NCBI GenBank assembly: GCA_019057355.1 | Contig: DXJM01000447.1 | Location: forward strand, 1-7,888 | Reading direction: 5' to 3' | DNA length: 7,888 nt | Source: Promethearchaeota archaeon | Lineage (GTDB): Archaea; Asgardarchaeota; Lokiarchaeia; Sigyniarchaeales; SOKP01 | Part shown: positions 1 through 5,678 of the stretch, one piece after another | Layout: each line of letters opens with the position of its first letter | How positions within the stretch are numbered: position 1 is the first letter of the stretch | Notes under the pieces: generated by a model | Seen by the model: only the letters and a program-made list of their open reading frames with translations | Databases searched by the model: none | What the model was told of the DNA's origin: nothing | Translations under genes and position numbers: made by a program

Positions 1-14
1 AAAAAAAAAAAAAA
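1..14 (-). terminator. T-rich transcription end of the 7-TM gene
   Basis: A run of 14 A on the plus strand reads as T14 on the minus strand, starting 26 nt after the stop codon of the minus-strand membrane gene. Archaeal RNA polymerase commonly ends transcription at oligo-T tracts without needing a hairpin. The tract touches the window edge, so its full extent is unknown. Confidence 0.45.
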
Positions 15-39
15 TATAAAGATATGATTTAAAGTCATG

Positions 40-777
40 CTATTCAGTTTTTAACCATTTCTTTATAAAGTCAGGCGGAATGAATCCCATATAAAAACTG
101 ATACCACCTGAAATCAAAATAAGCCGAGGGATTAATAATGCAGATATATGCTCAATTTCTATTATTGAATCGAGAATGGCTCCTATAGTGAACAATGCAA
201 ATGCCATAATGAGAAAATAAGCTTTTATCTTATTTTCACTCGTTCCCATTTGAAATAGAGATTTAGAGAGCAAAATTCCTATGATAATGAAAATCACCAG
301 GCTGAAAGCAATAAAAATTATAGACACAATACCATATTTTGCATTTACAGGGGATAGCAGTTCAAGAAGATAATCAAGTGGAGCAAAGAGCAGAAAAAAT
401 ATTAAAATTATTTCCCATATAATAAAACTGATGAAAAAAATTAGTCGAATTTTCTTGCGATATTGTATATACATTATTTCAGTAATTCCCGAAACCATTA
501 TGACGGTATCAAATGCAATAAATGGTAATACTAACAAGAAATAAATTATGGGAAATGGAAGTAGACCCTGACCATTATTAAAAAGAGCGACAAGAAAGGA
601 AATACCGCTTCCATACCAGGGAGTTACTAGCCCCATCCAAGATATTCCTATTAATAGATATACTTTTTCCTTGGATTTCCTATAGATAGCTGCAATTTTT
701 AACCCAACAAGAGAATAGGTAAATATAATAAGCAAGCTAAAAATGCCATTAACAATTTCTAAGAATCCAAATGTCAT
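40..777 (-). CDS. Uncharacterised seven-transmembrane protein
   Basis: I do not recognise the family. The 245-residue protein is almost entirely hydrophobic and shows about seven membrane segments, at roughly residues 7-31, 39-66, 72-98, 111-132, 148-171, 184-206 and 211-233. Basic patches lie after segment 1 (YRKSKEK, 32-38), segment 3 (QYRKKIR, 105-111), segment 5 (SKS to NKIK, 171-185) and at the C-terminus (KKWLKTE). By the positive-inside rule this gives an outside N-terminus and a cytoplasmic C-terminus. There is no cleavable signal peptide and no soluble domain. The ATG is preceded at 8-9 nt by AGAGGT on the minus strand (785-791), a reasonable ribosome-binding site. It stops with TAG. 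The gene stands alone: the next gene upstream, aroD, ends 204 bp away. A sensor or transporter-like role is possible, but nothing in the sequence decides it. Confidence 0.8.
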   Translation of the reverse strand: MTFGFLEIVNGIFSLLIIFTYSLVGLKIAAIYRKSKEKVYLLIGISWMGLVTPWYGSGISFLVALFNNGQGLLPFPIIYFLLVLPFIAFDTVIMVSGITEIMYIQYRKKIRLIFFISFIIWEIILIFFLLFAPLDYLLELLSPVNAKYGIVSIIFIAFSLVIFIIIGILLSKSLFQMGTSENKIKAYFLIMAFALFTIGAILDSIIEIEHISALLIPRLILISGGISFYMGFIPPDFIKKWLKTE

Positions 778-804
778 ATTTTTCTACCTCTATGTTTTCA
801 TGTA

Positions 805-834
805 GATAAATAAAGTGTAGAGTTGATAAATAAA
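805..834 (-). promoter_or_regulatory. Tandem AT-rich promoter elements of the 7-TM gene
   Basis: The 10-mer gataaataaa occurs twice, at 805-814 and 825-834, exactly 20 bp apart. On the minus strand each reads TTTATTTATC, which resembles an archaeal TATA box. The distal copy would place transcription start near 806, leaving a leader of about 29 nt that contains the AGAGGT ribosome-binding site. The proximal copy would give an almost leaderless transcript. Either these are two start points, or one is a TATA box and the other an operator. Confidence 0.4.
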
Positions 835-852
835 AATATTCGCATGGTTTTA

Positions 853-876
853 TTCGTGAAATGCTCGTTTCATGAA
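853..876. repeat. Imperfect 9-bp inverted repeat (operator-like)
   Basis: Arms TTCGTGAAA (853-861) and TTTCATGAA (868-876) flank a 6-nt spacer. Eight of nine positions pair and the ninth is a G-T pair. It lies 19 bp beyond the distal AT-rich promoter element of the 7-TM gene, where an archaeal regulator-binding site would be plausible. It could also form a hairpin in the tail of the adk-aroD transcript, about 105 nt after the aroD stop. No protein in the window is an obvious partner. Confidence 0.4.
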
Positions 877-933
877 AATATTGCCATATGAGGATAATAC
901 CCGTATATATCTCCTAATAATATTTTTTATTGG

Positions 934-942
934 AAAAAAAAA
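934..942 (-). terminator. T-rich terminator after adk-aroD
   Basis: Nine A on the plus strand read as T9 on the minus strand, about 40 nt after the aroD stop codon. A short 6-bp inverted repeat (ATTGAA at 963-968 with TTCAAT at 975-980) lies just before it in the direction of transcription. This fits an archaeal oligo-T terminator for the adk-aroD unit. Confidence 0.4.
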
Positions 943-981
943 GTAAACTTATTGTATCATGAATTGAAAAAAGATTCAATC

Positions 982-1734
982 TTAACTTCTATATAATATG
1001 TTGTGAGCTTCCCGCATTTTCGTAATAGTTATTTGTCCTGGGGCAGTTTGATCATCTAGGGATGCAAATGTTAATAATGCCCCGTATTTTACACAGCTAA
1101 CTCTTGAAAAAATGCCTGCGTCTCCCATACAAAAACTAATGATCCCTTTTTTCATTTCAGACATGTCTTGGCACAACCTCAATGGGACTAGGTTATCTTC
1201 GAATTTTTTGGCTGAAAATATGAGTTTATAGGGACAATCTCCCATAATAGTCGCATCTATTGATAATTGCTTGGTTAAGCGATAATTAAAATTATTTATT
1301 ATGTTCCTTGCTTCCTGATAAGTAGGTGTCGTCTTAAGATCATGGTAAGAAAAGATAACCCATATTCGATTTTGAAGTGCTAAACTTACAGAATCCTTAA
1401 TTATCTCGTCATCCGCATTCATTTCAACATCAATGAAATCAGGGCGAGAATTTATCATAGTAGTCATTATTCTAAGGCGTTCATTAATATCAATCATTGC
1501 CTGCCCTCCCTCTGAACTACTTCTAAAGGTGAGAATCACTTTTATTTCGTTGGAATGTACCTTTTTAATCAAGGAATTTAATAAATCAAGGGTAATTTGA
1601 GAGGGATCGTCAAAGTAATCAAGTCGGAATTCTATATATTCGGGATGGGATTCAATGACTCGTGAAACAAGTTGTTTATTCTTCTCTAAATCTCCAGACT
1701 TTAGTTTTATAGGAACACATATATTTAAAATCAC
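982..1734 (-). CDS. aroD: Type I 3-dehydroquinate dehydratase
   Basis: The enzyme dehydrates 3-dehydroquinate to 3-dehydroshikimate in the shikimate pathway for aromatic amino acids, acting in the cytoplasm through a Schiff-base lysine on a TIM barrel. The 250-residue length is normal for the type I family. Visible signatures are EFRLDYF (35-41), TFRSSSEGG (69-77, substrate-binding Arg71 and Glu75), the SYHDL motif with catalytic His131, the Schiff-base candidate Lys170 in CPYKLIFSAK, SRV with Arg211, and the C-terminal loop TFASLDDQTAPGQ (222-234) that closes over the substrate. The segment around Lys170 (DATIMGDCPYK) is more diverged than the usual DxxKIA form, but the lysine is in register. 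The start codon is GTG at 1734-1732, overlapping the adk stop as GTGA, so translation is probably coupled to adk. It has no promoter of its own and no other shikimate gene nearby. Confidence 0.92.
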   Translation of the reverse strand: MILNICVPIKLKSGDLEKNKQLVSRVIESHPEYIEFRLDYFDDPSQITLDLLNSLIKKVHSNEIKVILTFRSSSEGGQAMIDINERLRIMTTMINSRPDFIDVEMNADDEIIKDSVSLALQNRIWVIFSYHDLKTTPTYQEARNIINNFNYRLTKQLSIDATIMGDCPYKLIFSAKKFEDNLVPLRLCQDMSEMKKGIISFCMGDAGIFSRVSCVKYGALLTFASLDDQTAPGQITITKMREAHNILYRS

Positions 1735-2396
1735 AAGTCTATCAACCCTTCTATTTCTTCACGAGTTAATTCAAGTGTTCTAGTTGCATCAGATTTTCTC
1801 AAGATCCCCATGGTGGAGTAATATTCTAAAATGGGCTTGGCATTTTGTTCGAAAACATCCATTCTATTCAAGATTGTTTCTTCTTTATCATCACTTCTTT
1901 GCTTGAATTCTATTTCTGAACCACAATCATCGCAAATACCCTCATATTTAGGATTGAGAGAGTATTTATTATAGATTTTTCCGCAATGCGGACAAGAATA
2001 TCTCCCAAGTATTCTTTTTATTACGATGTCTTTATCAATAACCATGTGAATGAAGATGTCGGCTCGCGTTATTTCAGTTAAGGCTCTTGCTTGTTCAATA
2101 TTTCTAGGAAATCCATCTAAGATATATCCATTATCTTTAACATCTTCTCTTTCTAACCTCTCCTTCACCATGTTTATGACGATCTCATCAGGTACTAGCT
2201 CTCCTTTATCCATATATACTTTGGCATTCAAACCTAATGGCGTATTTCTTGATAGATTTTCTCTAAGAATATCTCCAGTCGATATATGAAAGATTTCAGG
2301 CAAAATTTTTTTAATAAGCTCAGTTAAAGTCCCCTTTCCCGAACCAGGAGGTCCAAATAGAATTATTTTTTTGGGAATAGAATTTTTTTCAGTCAT
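1731..2396 (-). CDS. adk: Adenylate kinase, long-lid zinc-finger type
   Basis: It catalyses ATP + AMP to 2 ADP and keeps the cytoplasmic adenylate pool balanced. The 221-residue protein has the P-loop GPPGSGKGT (15-23, Lys21), the AMP-binding STGDILR (39-45), DGFPR (94-98), and the start of the lid at GRYSC (131-135). The lid carries four cysteines, Cys135, Cys138, Cys155 and Cys158, in CPHC and CDDC pairs, as in structural-zinc adenylate kinases. Lid arginines follow in QRSDD (Arg167) and at Arg178. It belongs to the long-lid bacterial/mitochondrial type family, not the archaeal trimeric AdkA. The first nine residues are an extension before beta strand 1, but no better start is evident. It overlaps aroD by 4 bp and lies 125 bp downstream of ndk, so it may be partly co-transcribed with ndk. 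Confidence 0.95.
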   Translation of the reverse strand: MTEKNSIPKKIILFGPPGSGKGTLTELIKKILPEIFHISTGDILRENLSRNTPLGLNAKVYMDKGELVPDEIVINMVKERLEREDVKDNGYILDGFPRNIEQARALTEITRADIFIHMVIDKDIVIKRILGRYSCPHCGKIYNKYSLNPKYEGICDDCGSEIEFKQRSDDKEETILNRMDVFEQNAKPILEYYSTMGILRKSDATRTLELTREEIEGLIDL

Positions 2397-2447
2397 TTTA
2401 TTTTTCTTGATTTTTAATTAGTTAAAAAAGTAATTTTTGAAGCTAAT

Positions 2448-2476
2448 GCTTATATTCATATGATAGTTACATATGA
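2448..2476 (-). promoter_or_regulatory. Possible adk promoter with CATATGA repeats
   Basis: On the minus strand GAATATAAGC (2457-2448) is the best TATA-like element in the ndk-adk gap. It would start transcription about 30 nt before the adk ATG. CATATGA occurs twice just upstream (2457-2463 and 2470-2476, 13 bp apart), the first inside the perfect palindrome TCATATGA. This is AT-rich DNA and the assignment is weak; adk may simply be read through from ndk. Confidence 0.25.
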
Positions 2477-2521
2477 GAAGACTCATTATAAGGTTTTTTA
2501 ATTAATAAGTAAGAAAATATT

Positions 2522-2956
2522 TCATAGGAGAAAACTTTTTCCAAAAAACAATCTTATTTCTCTTTTCGCGGATTGGTCCGAGTCAGAGGCGTGAATCATA
2601 TTTTCAGTGACAGATTTGAGAGGATCTTCTCTCAAATCACCCCTAATGGTTCCAGATTTAGCTTCTGCGGGATTTGTTGCTCCAATCATTTTTCTCACTT
2701 CAGAAATTACATTATTTCCTTCAAGAATCAGAGCAACTGAAGATCCAGAAGTTATGAAATTTAAAAGATCATCATAAAAAGGCTTACCTTCATGTTCAGC
2801 ATAGTGCTGTTCTGCGAGCTTTCTTGATACATCAAGCATTTTCATAGTAATTATGTTAATGCCTGCTTCTTCAAAACGATTAATGATTTTTCCCACTAGT
2901 TTTCTTTTTACTCCATCAGGTTTTATCATGACATAGGTTCGTGAAATTCCCATCAT
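2522..2956 (-). CDS. ndk: Nucleoside diphosphate kinase
   Basis: It transfers the gamma phosphate of ATP to other NDPs through a phosphohistidine and supplies the cytoplasm with GTP, CTP, UTP and dNTPs. The 144-residue length is typical. Signatures include RTYVMIKPDGVKR (6-18), the Kpn-loop region EGKPFYDDL (56-64), MIGATNPAEAKSGTIRGD (90-107), and the active site ENMIHASDS with catalytic His122. Two ATG codons are adjacent at 2956-2954 and 2953-2951. No Shine-Dalgarno sequence precedes them, but a TATA box lies about 25 bp upstream, so a leaderless transcript starting at the first ATG is likely. It is the first gene of a possible ndk-adk-aroD run and is divergent from the small protein gene starting near 3136. 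Confidence 0.96.
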   Translation of the reverse strand: MMGISRTYVMIKPDGVKRKLVGKIINRFEEAGINIITMKMLDVSRKLAEQHYAEHEGKPFYDDLLNFITSGSSVALILEGNNVISEVRKMIGATNPAEAKSGTIRGDLREDPLKSVTENMIHASDSDQSAKREIRLFFGKSFLL

Positions 2957-2975
2957 GTACTACTCTTTTTTAGGT

Positions 2976-2988
2976 CTTTAAATATAGG
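2976..2988 (-). promoter_or_regulatory. TATA box of ndk (leaderless start)
   Basis: On the minus strand CCTATATTTAAAG runs from 2988 to 2976. Its centre is about 25 bp from the first ATG of ndk, the usual TATA-to-start distance in archaea, so the start of transcription should fall at or next to the start codon. Confidence 0.55.
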
Positions 2989-3135
2989 AAAGAAAAACAC
3001 CCCATGTAATTTATTATTTTTTATGTCAATTTTTACTACCAGCATATCACTTCATTTTACAAATTGTATTACCTTCAAATCATTTAATACGTATTCATCA
3101 ATGGAATCAAGTTCACCATTATAGATGGATTGAAA

Positions 3136-3471
3136 ATGATGGCAATGTTTAATGAAGAAGAATACTTCTATGAATTTATCGAGAAAGAGATAAATAGTTT
3201 AAACAAAAAAGATAAAAAAGAGCTTCAAAAACAGAAATTTGAATTAATTTCAAAATTGATAGACCAAATCTATCAACATAAGAATTCAAGAGAACATTTT
3301 AATCTAATATCTAACCAACTAATACTATTATTAACACTATCTAATCAAAAAAAATCTTTTGATATCTATTCTGAAGATGAAAAAGATAATCTTAAAAATG
3401 CAAGTGATATCTTTGGAGATATCTTGAGGAGTGAATTAGCTAGTAAAAAAAGAGAGTCTTGTTTTAAATAA
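3136..3471 (+). CDS. Small charged helical protein, unrecognised
   Basis: I do not recognise this protein. From ATG 3136 it has 111 residues. It is rich in Lys, Glu, Asn, Gln, Leu and Ile, with no membrane segment, cysteine motif or signal peptide. The N-terminal half (FNEEEYFYEFIEKEINSL, then KKDKKELQKQKFELISKL) reads as amphipathic helices that could form a coiled coil or helical bundle. A Leu/Ile-rich helix (LISNQLILLLTLSN) sits in the middle. The start is uncertain: ATG occurs at 3136, 3139 and 3145, and an in-frame TTG lies at 3130. No strong Shine-Dalgarno sequence is seen. ATTATAG (3119-3125) is too close to serve these starts, while TTTAATAC (3083-3090) would give a leader of about 24 nt. 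The gene is divergent from ndk and converges on thi4 with a 5-bp gap. Coding potential is supported by amino-acid composition only. Confidence 0.6.
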   Translation: MMAMFNEEEYFYEFIEKEINSLNKKDKKELQKQKFELISKLIDQIYQHKNSREHFNLISNQLILLLTLSNQKKSFDIYSEDEKDNLKNASDIFGDILRSELASKKRESCFK

Positions 3472-3476
3472 AGCGA

Positions 3477-4256
3477 TTATTTTAGTTTTTTTATAATCAT
3501 TTGTGCAACTTTTTCACCAGAAAGGAGCATTCCTCCAAAGATAGGCCCCATACGTTGCCCTCCAGAACAAGCATTAGCAGCCATTCCCGCAACGTATAGA
3601 CCGGGATAAATTTCTTTTGTTGTTTCAATCAAAATTTTCTCACCAATTTCTGCATGCATAGGAAGTTCTCCAATGATTGTTCCATAAGGAGTGTTTAGTT
3701 TAGCACCGGGTATTTTTTTCAACACGGTCTTCACTAATTCGACGTCATGCCCCGTTGCATCAATAACACATTTAGATTTAAAAGTGACGGGATCGACATG
3801 CAATTGAGCTTTTTCAACAGCAGTCCAATTAATAACAACCCCTGTAACGTTGTTATTATCATCAATTTTAACATCTTCAACGGAGATCAAGTTAAAGATT
3901 TTTACTCCTGCATCAACAGCACCGGAAGTTAATTTAGCAACGGATTCCACGGCATCAGCCACGTGATAATTCGGTTCATATTCCTGAGTTTTGATACTAT
4001 ATAAATCTAAAATTCTTTTTGCTTCATCCTGTACTACTATTTTATTAAACATTATACCCCCACCGAGCATTCCACCTCCAAAAGATAATTTACGCTCAAA
4101 TATAATTGTATTTAACCCTGCGTCAGCTAAAAATTTAGAAGCAACTAATCCCGCCGGACCCGAGCCAGCGATGATCACATCAGATTTTAAATTATTAACA
4201 AACTCTTTGGTATAAGTTTCAATTATTGCTCTTGTTATGATCGTCTCGTCTAACAT
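3477..4256 (-). CDS. thi4: Thi4 thiazole synthase, histidine (sulfide-using) type
   Basis: Thi4 builds adenylated carboxythiazole, the thiazole precursor of thiamine, from NAD, glycine and sulfur in the cytoplasm. The 259-residue length fits the archaeal family. It has the dinucleotide-binding AGSGPAG (30-36), the acidic end of strand 2 in IIFERK (51-56), SFGGGMLGGGIMFNK (58-72), DATGHD (166-171) and the C-terminal GMAANACSGGQRMGPIFGGMLLSG (224-247). At the position of the yeast sulfur-donor cysteine (Cys205) it reads QLHVDP, with His153. In methanogen Thi4 the same change goes with catalytic use of free sulfide instead of a suicidal cysteine, so this copy is inferred to be the sulfide-dependent enzyme. 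The start ATG has AAAAGGA about 8 nt upstream. No TPP riboswitch is visible in the 164-bp upstream region. No other thiamine gene is present. Confidence 0.93.
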   Translation of the reverse strand: MLDETIITRAIIETYTKEFVNNLKSDVIIAGSGPAGLVASKFLADAGLNTIIFERKLSFGGGMLGGGIMFNKIVVQDEAKRILDLYSIKTQEYEPNYHVADAVESVAKLTSGAVDAGVKIFNLISVEDVKIDDNNNVTGVVINWTAVEKAQLHVDPVTFKSKCVIDATGHDVELVKTVLKKIPGAKLNTPYGTIIGELPMHAEIGEKILIETTKEIYPGLYVAGMAANACSGGQRMGPIFGGMLLSGEKVAQMIIKKLK

Positions 4257-4271
4257 TTCAAATTCCTTTTA

Positions 4272-4308
4272 TTTTTTATAACTCTTGTAGGTTTTAGTCT
4301 TATATGGA
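4272..4308 (-). promoter_or_regulatory. Candidate TATA boxes of thi4
   Basis: Two TATA-like elements face thi4 on the minus strand. GTTATAAAAAAT (near 4283-4272) would start a leaderless transcript close to the ATG. CCATATAAG (near 4307-4299) would start transcription near 4277 and leave a leader of about 20 nt holding the AAAAGGA site (4264-4270). The second option makes use of the ribosome-binding site and is slightly preferred. Confidence 0.4.
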
Positions 4309-4386
4309 ATAAAAATTTAATTACTAATAAATTTAAATTGATTGATTTTATTACTAAAACAAAATAACTATTTACTTAATGATTTG

Positions 4387-4398
4387 GATATAAAAATA
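4387..4398 (+). promoter_or_regulatory. TATA box of the cyclase-like gene (leaderless start)
   Basis: GATATAAAAATA is a good archaeal TATA box, centred about 27 bp before the ATG at 4421, so transcription should begin at the start codon. No Shine-Dalgarno sequence is present. The promoter appears intact although the coding region downstream carries an in-frame stop. Confidence 0.55.
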
Positions 4399-4420
4399 TG
4401 AACATATCAAGATAAAAAAA

Positions 4421-5419
4421 ATGACCTGGCAAGACAAACTCAATTATAATCCACTTTCTCCCCTTTTGAGTTCTAAAAATGTCTATATTGAATATTTTAC
4501 TAAACGAGATTTATTAGACATTGAAGAAAAACCAATAAATTATATTTGGATGTTGGATGAACCTCAAAAAATTTTAAAAAAACAACTAATGGATGGATCT
4601 TAGAAATCAAACAGTAAATATAGAGAACTTTACCCATCAATTAATTATAGACTAATTGAAACCTGGAAAAATTTTAGATTTTTAATTGAAAAATATGAAT
4701 TTAATAAAACTTATCTTGCAATCGAAAAAGCCGCAGAATTCATATTTTCTTGCCAGACCGAAGAAGGAGATATTAGGGGGTTTTTAGCTAATCAGCACGC
4801 GATGTATTACACTGGAGCGATAATGTATTTACTGATTAGAGCAGGTTATCAGGATGATTCACGTATTGAAAAAGGATTTAATTGGCTGTTAAAAATGCGA
4901 CAAGATGATGGAGGGTGGGTTGCAACACCATTTCAAACCTTAAAGTTATCTGGTGATAAAATAACTGAGTTAACAACCGTTATTAAAACCCCAATTGAGG
5001 AACATGATAAATCTAAACCTTTTTCTCACAATTCGACAGGAATGATCTTGAGAGCCTTCGCCGTGCATGATATTTATCGAAATTCAAAAGAAGCAATACG
5101 TGCTTCCAATTTATTAAAGTCAAGATTTTTCAAAGCAGATTATTATTCTTCATACAAACACCCTGATAATTGGCTAAGGTTTCAATTTCCATTTTGGTGG
5201 AATAATCTCGTTGCTGCTATGGATACTCTTTCATTTATCGGAATACCAGCAACAGATAAAGAAATTGAAAAAGGTTTAAATTGGTTAGTAGATCATCAGG
5301 AATCTAGTGGCTTATGGAGATCTTCATATTCAAAGATACATAAATCAGGTCAAAAAATTGAAGAGCAATTATGGATATCTCTTGAAATTTGTAAGATATT
5401 AAAAAGATTTTATACTTAG
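4421..5419 (+). pseudogene. Prenyltransferase/terpenoid-cyclase-fold protein interrupted by in-frame TAG
   Basis: One reading frame runs from ATG 4421 to TAG 5417-5419 (332 codons) and is broken only by TAG at 4601-4603 (codon 61). The 66 codons after that stop, up to the next ATG at 4802, are open and protein-like, so the 60- and 205-residue pieces are parts of one gene. The protein shows QW-type repeats of the alpha/alpha-toroid family: QLMDGS-stop (55-61), QTEEGDIRGF (112-121), QDDGGW (161-166) and HQESSGLW (292-299). The first ends exactly where DGSW is expected, so TAG replaces a conserved TGG. No DxDD cyclase motif is visible, so squalene-cyclase activity cannot be claimed. The substrate is unknown. 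Without readthrough the product would be a 60-residue stub, though a restart at 4802 could make the C-terminal part. A real nonsense mutation, a sequence error or suppression are all possible. Confidence 0.8.
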
Positions 5420-5452
5420 GGGCTTTTCTTTAGCATCCTTCAATTTTGAAAT

Positions 5453-5479
5453 AGTTTTTAAAAGAAACTGAACTTTTTT
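5453..5479 (+). terminator. Possible terminator of the cyclase-like gene
   Basis: AGTTTT (5453-5458) can pair with GAAACT (5464-5469), with one G-T pair, and a T6 run follows at 5474-5479. Other T-rich stretches occur on either side. The hairpin is weak, but the oligo-T tract alone would suffice in an archaeon. Confidence 0.35.
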
Positions 5480-5548
5480 GATAAAACTTTTTAATTTTCC
5501 ATAATTACCTAAATCACTAAGTTAAAAATATATTTTAAAGGCTTAGGA

Positions 5549-5610
5549 CGTCTTAGACGGTTTCAATAGAGCATAAATATTGAAATGAAGCACTTGAATC
5601 ACAATAAGTG
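5549..5610. repeat. Three consecutive inverted repeats upstream of L11
   Basis: The three are CGTCT-T-AGACG (5549-5559), the perfect 8-bp pair TTTCAATA/TATTGAAA with a 9-nt spacer (5561-5585), and CACTT/AAGTG with a 10-nt spacer (5591-5610). The first also overlaps a short direct repeat, CTTAG at 5542-5546 and 5552-5556. All lie 40-100 bp upstream of the TATA box, so they would not be in the predicted mRNA. They could be operator sites or part of an unannotated RNA. Confidence 0.4.
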
Positions 5611-5648
5611 TATTACTTACTTCTCCGAGTCAAAATACTATTTTTAAC

Positions 5649-5657
5649 ATTATATAG
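5649..5657 (+). promoter_or_regulatory. TATA box of the L11-L1-L10 operon
   Basis: The element ATTATATAG is centred about 26 bp before the L11 ATG at 5679. The gap to the ATG has no Shine-Dalgarno sequence, so the operon transcript is probably leaderless at L11. Confidence 0.6.
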
Positions 5658-5678
5658 CACAAAGAAAATCGGATTAAC

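Larger units (their letters stand above)
5420..5678. other. Non-coding gap before the ribosomal operon
   Basis: No open frame of note is present. The first part is T-rich and probably ends the cyclase-like transcript (candidate 5453-5479). A locally GC-richer patch (5540-5560) and three inverted repeats follow (5549-5610). The last 30 bp hold the L11 TATA box. I see no tRNA-like or other recognisable RNA fold by eye. Confidence 0.6.

Noticed and set aside
3023..3124. 33-codon plus-strand ORF upstream of the small protein gene
   Set aside because: Ser/Thr/Phe-rich composition as expected of random AT-rich sequence, with no ribosome-binding site.
3050..3128. Minus-strand tail YNGELDSIDEYVLNDLKVIQFVK ending in TGA
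   Set aside because: It reads like protein but has no start codon, only about 25 codons, and its upstream continuation overlaps the plus-strand gene and becomes unlikely in composition. At most a gene remnant.
4257..4420. TPP riboswitch upstream of thi4
   Set aside because: No CUGAGA-type conserved core or three-way junction arms can be seen on the minus strand, and the predicted leader is at most about 20 nt.
4601..4603. Pyrrolysine at the in-frame TAG
   Set aside because: The codon sits at a position where the family has tryptophan, no pyl gene is in the window, and other genes use TAG as an ordinary stop.
4802..5419. The 205-residue cyclase-like piece as an independent gene
   Set aside because: The same frame is open and protein-like back to the TAG at 4601, and no TATA box or ribosome-binding site is evident before 4802; it is the 3' part of one interrupted gene.
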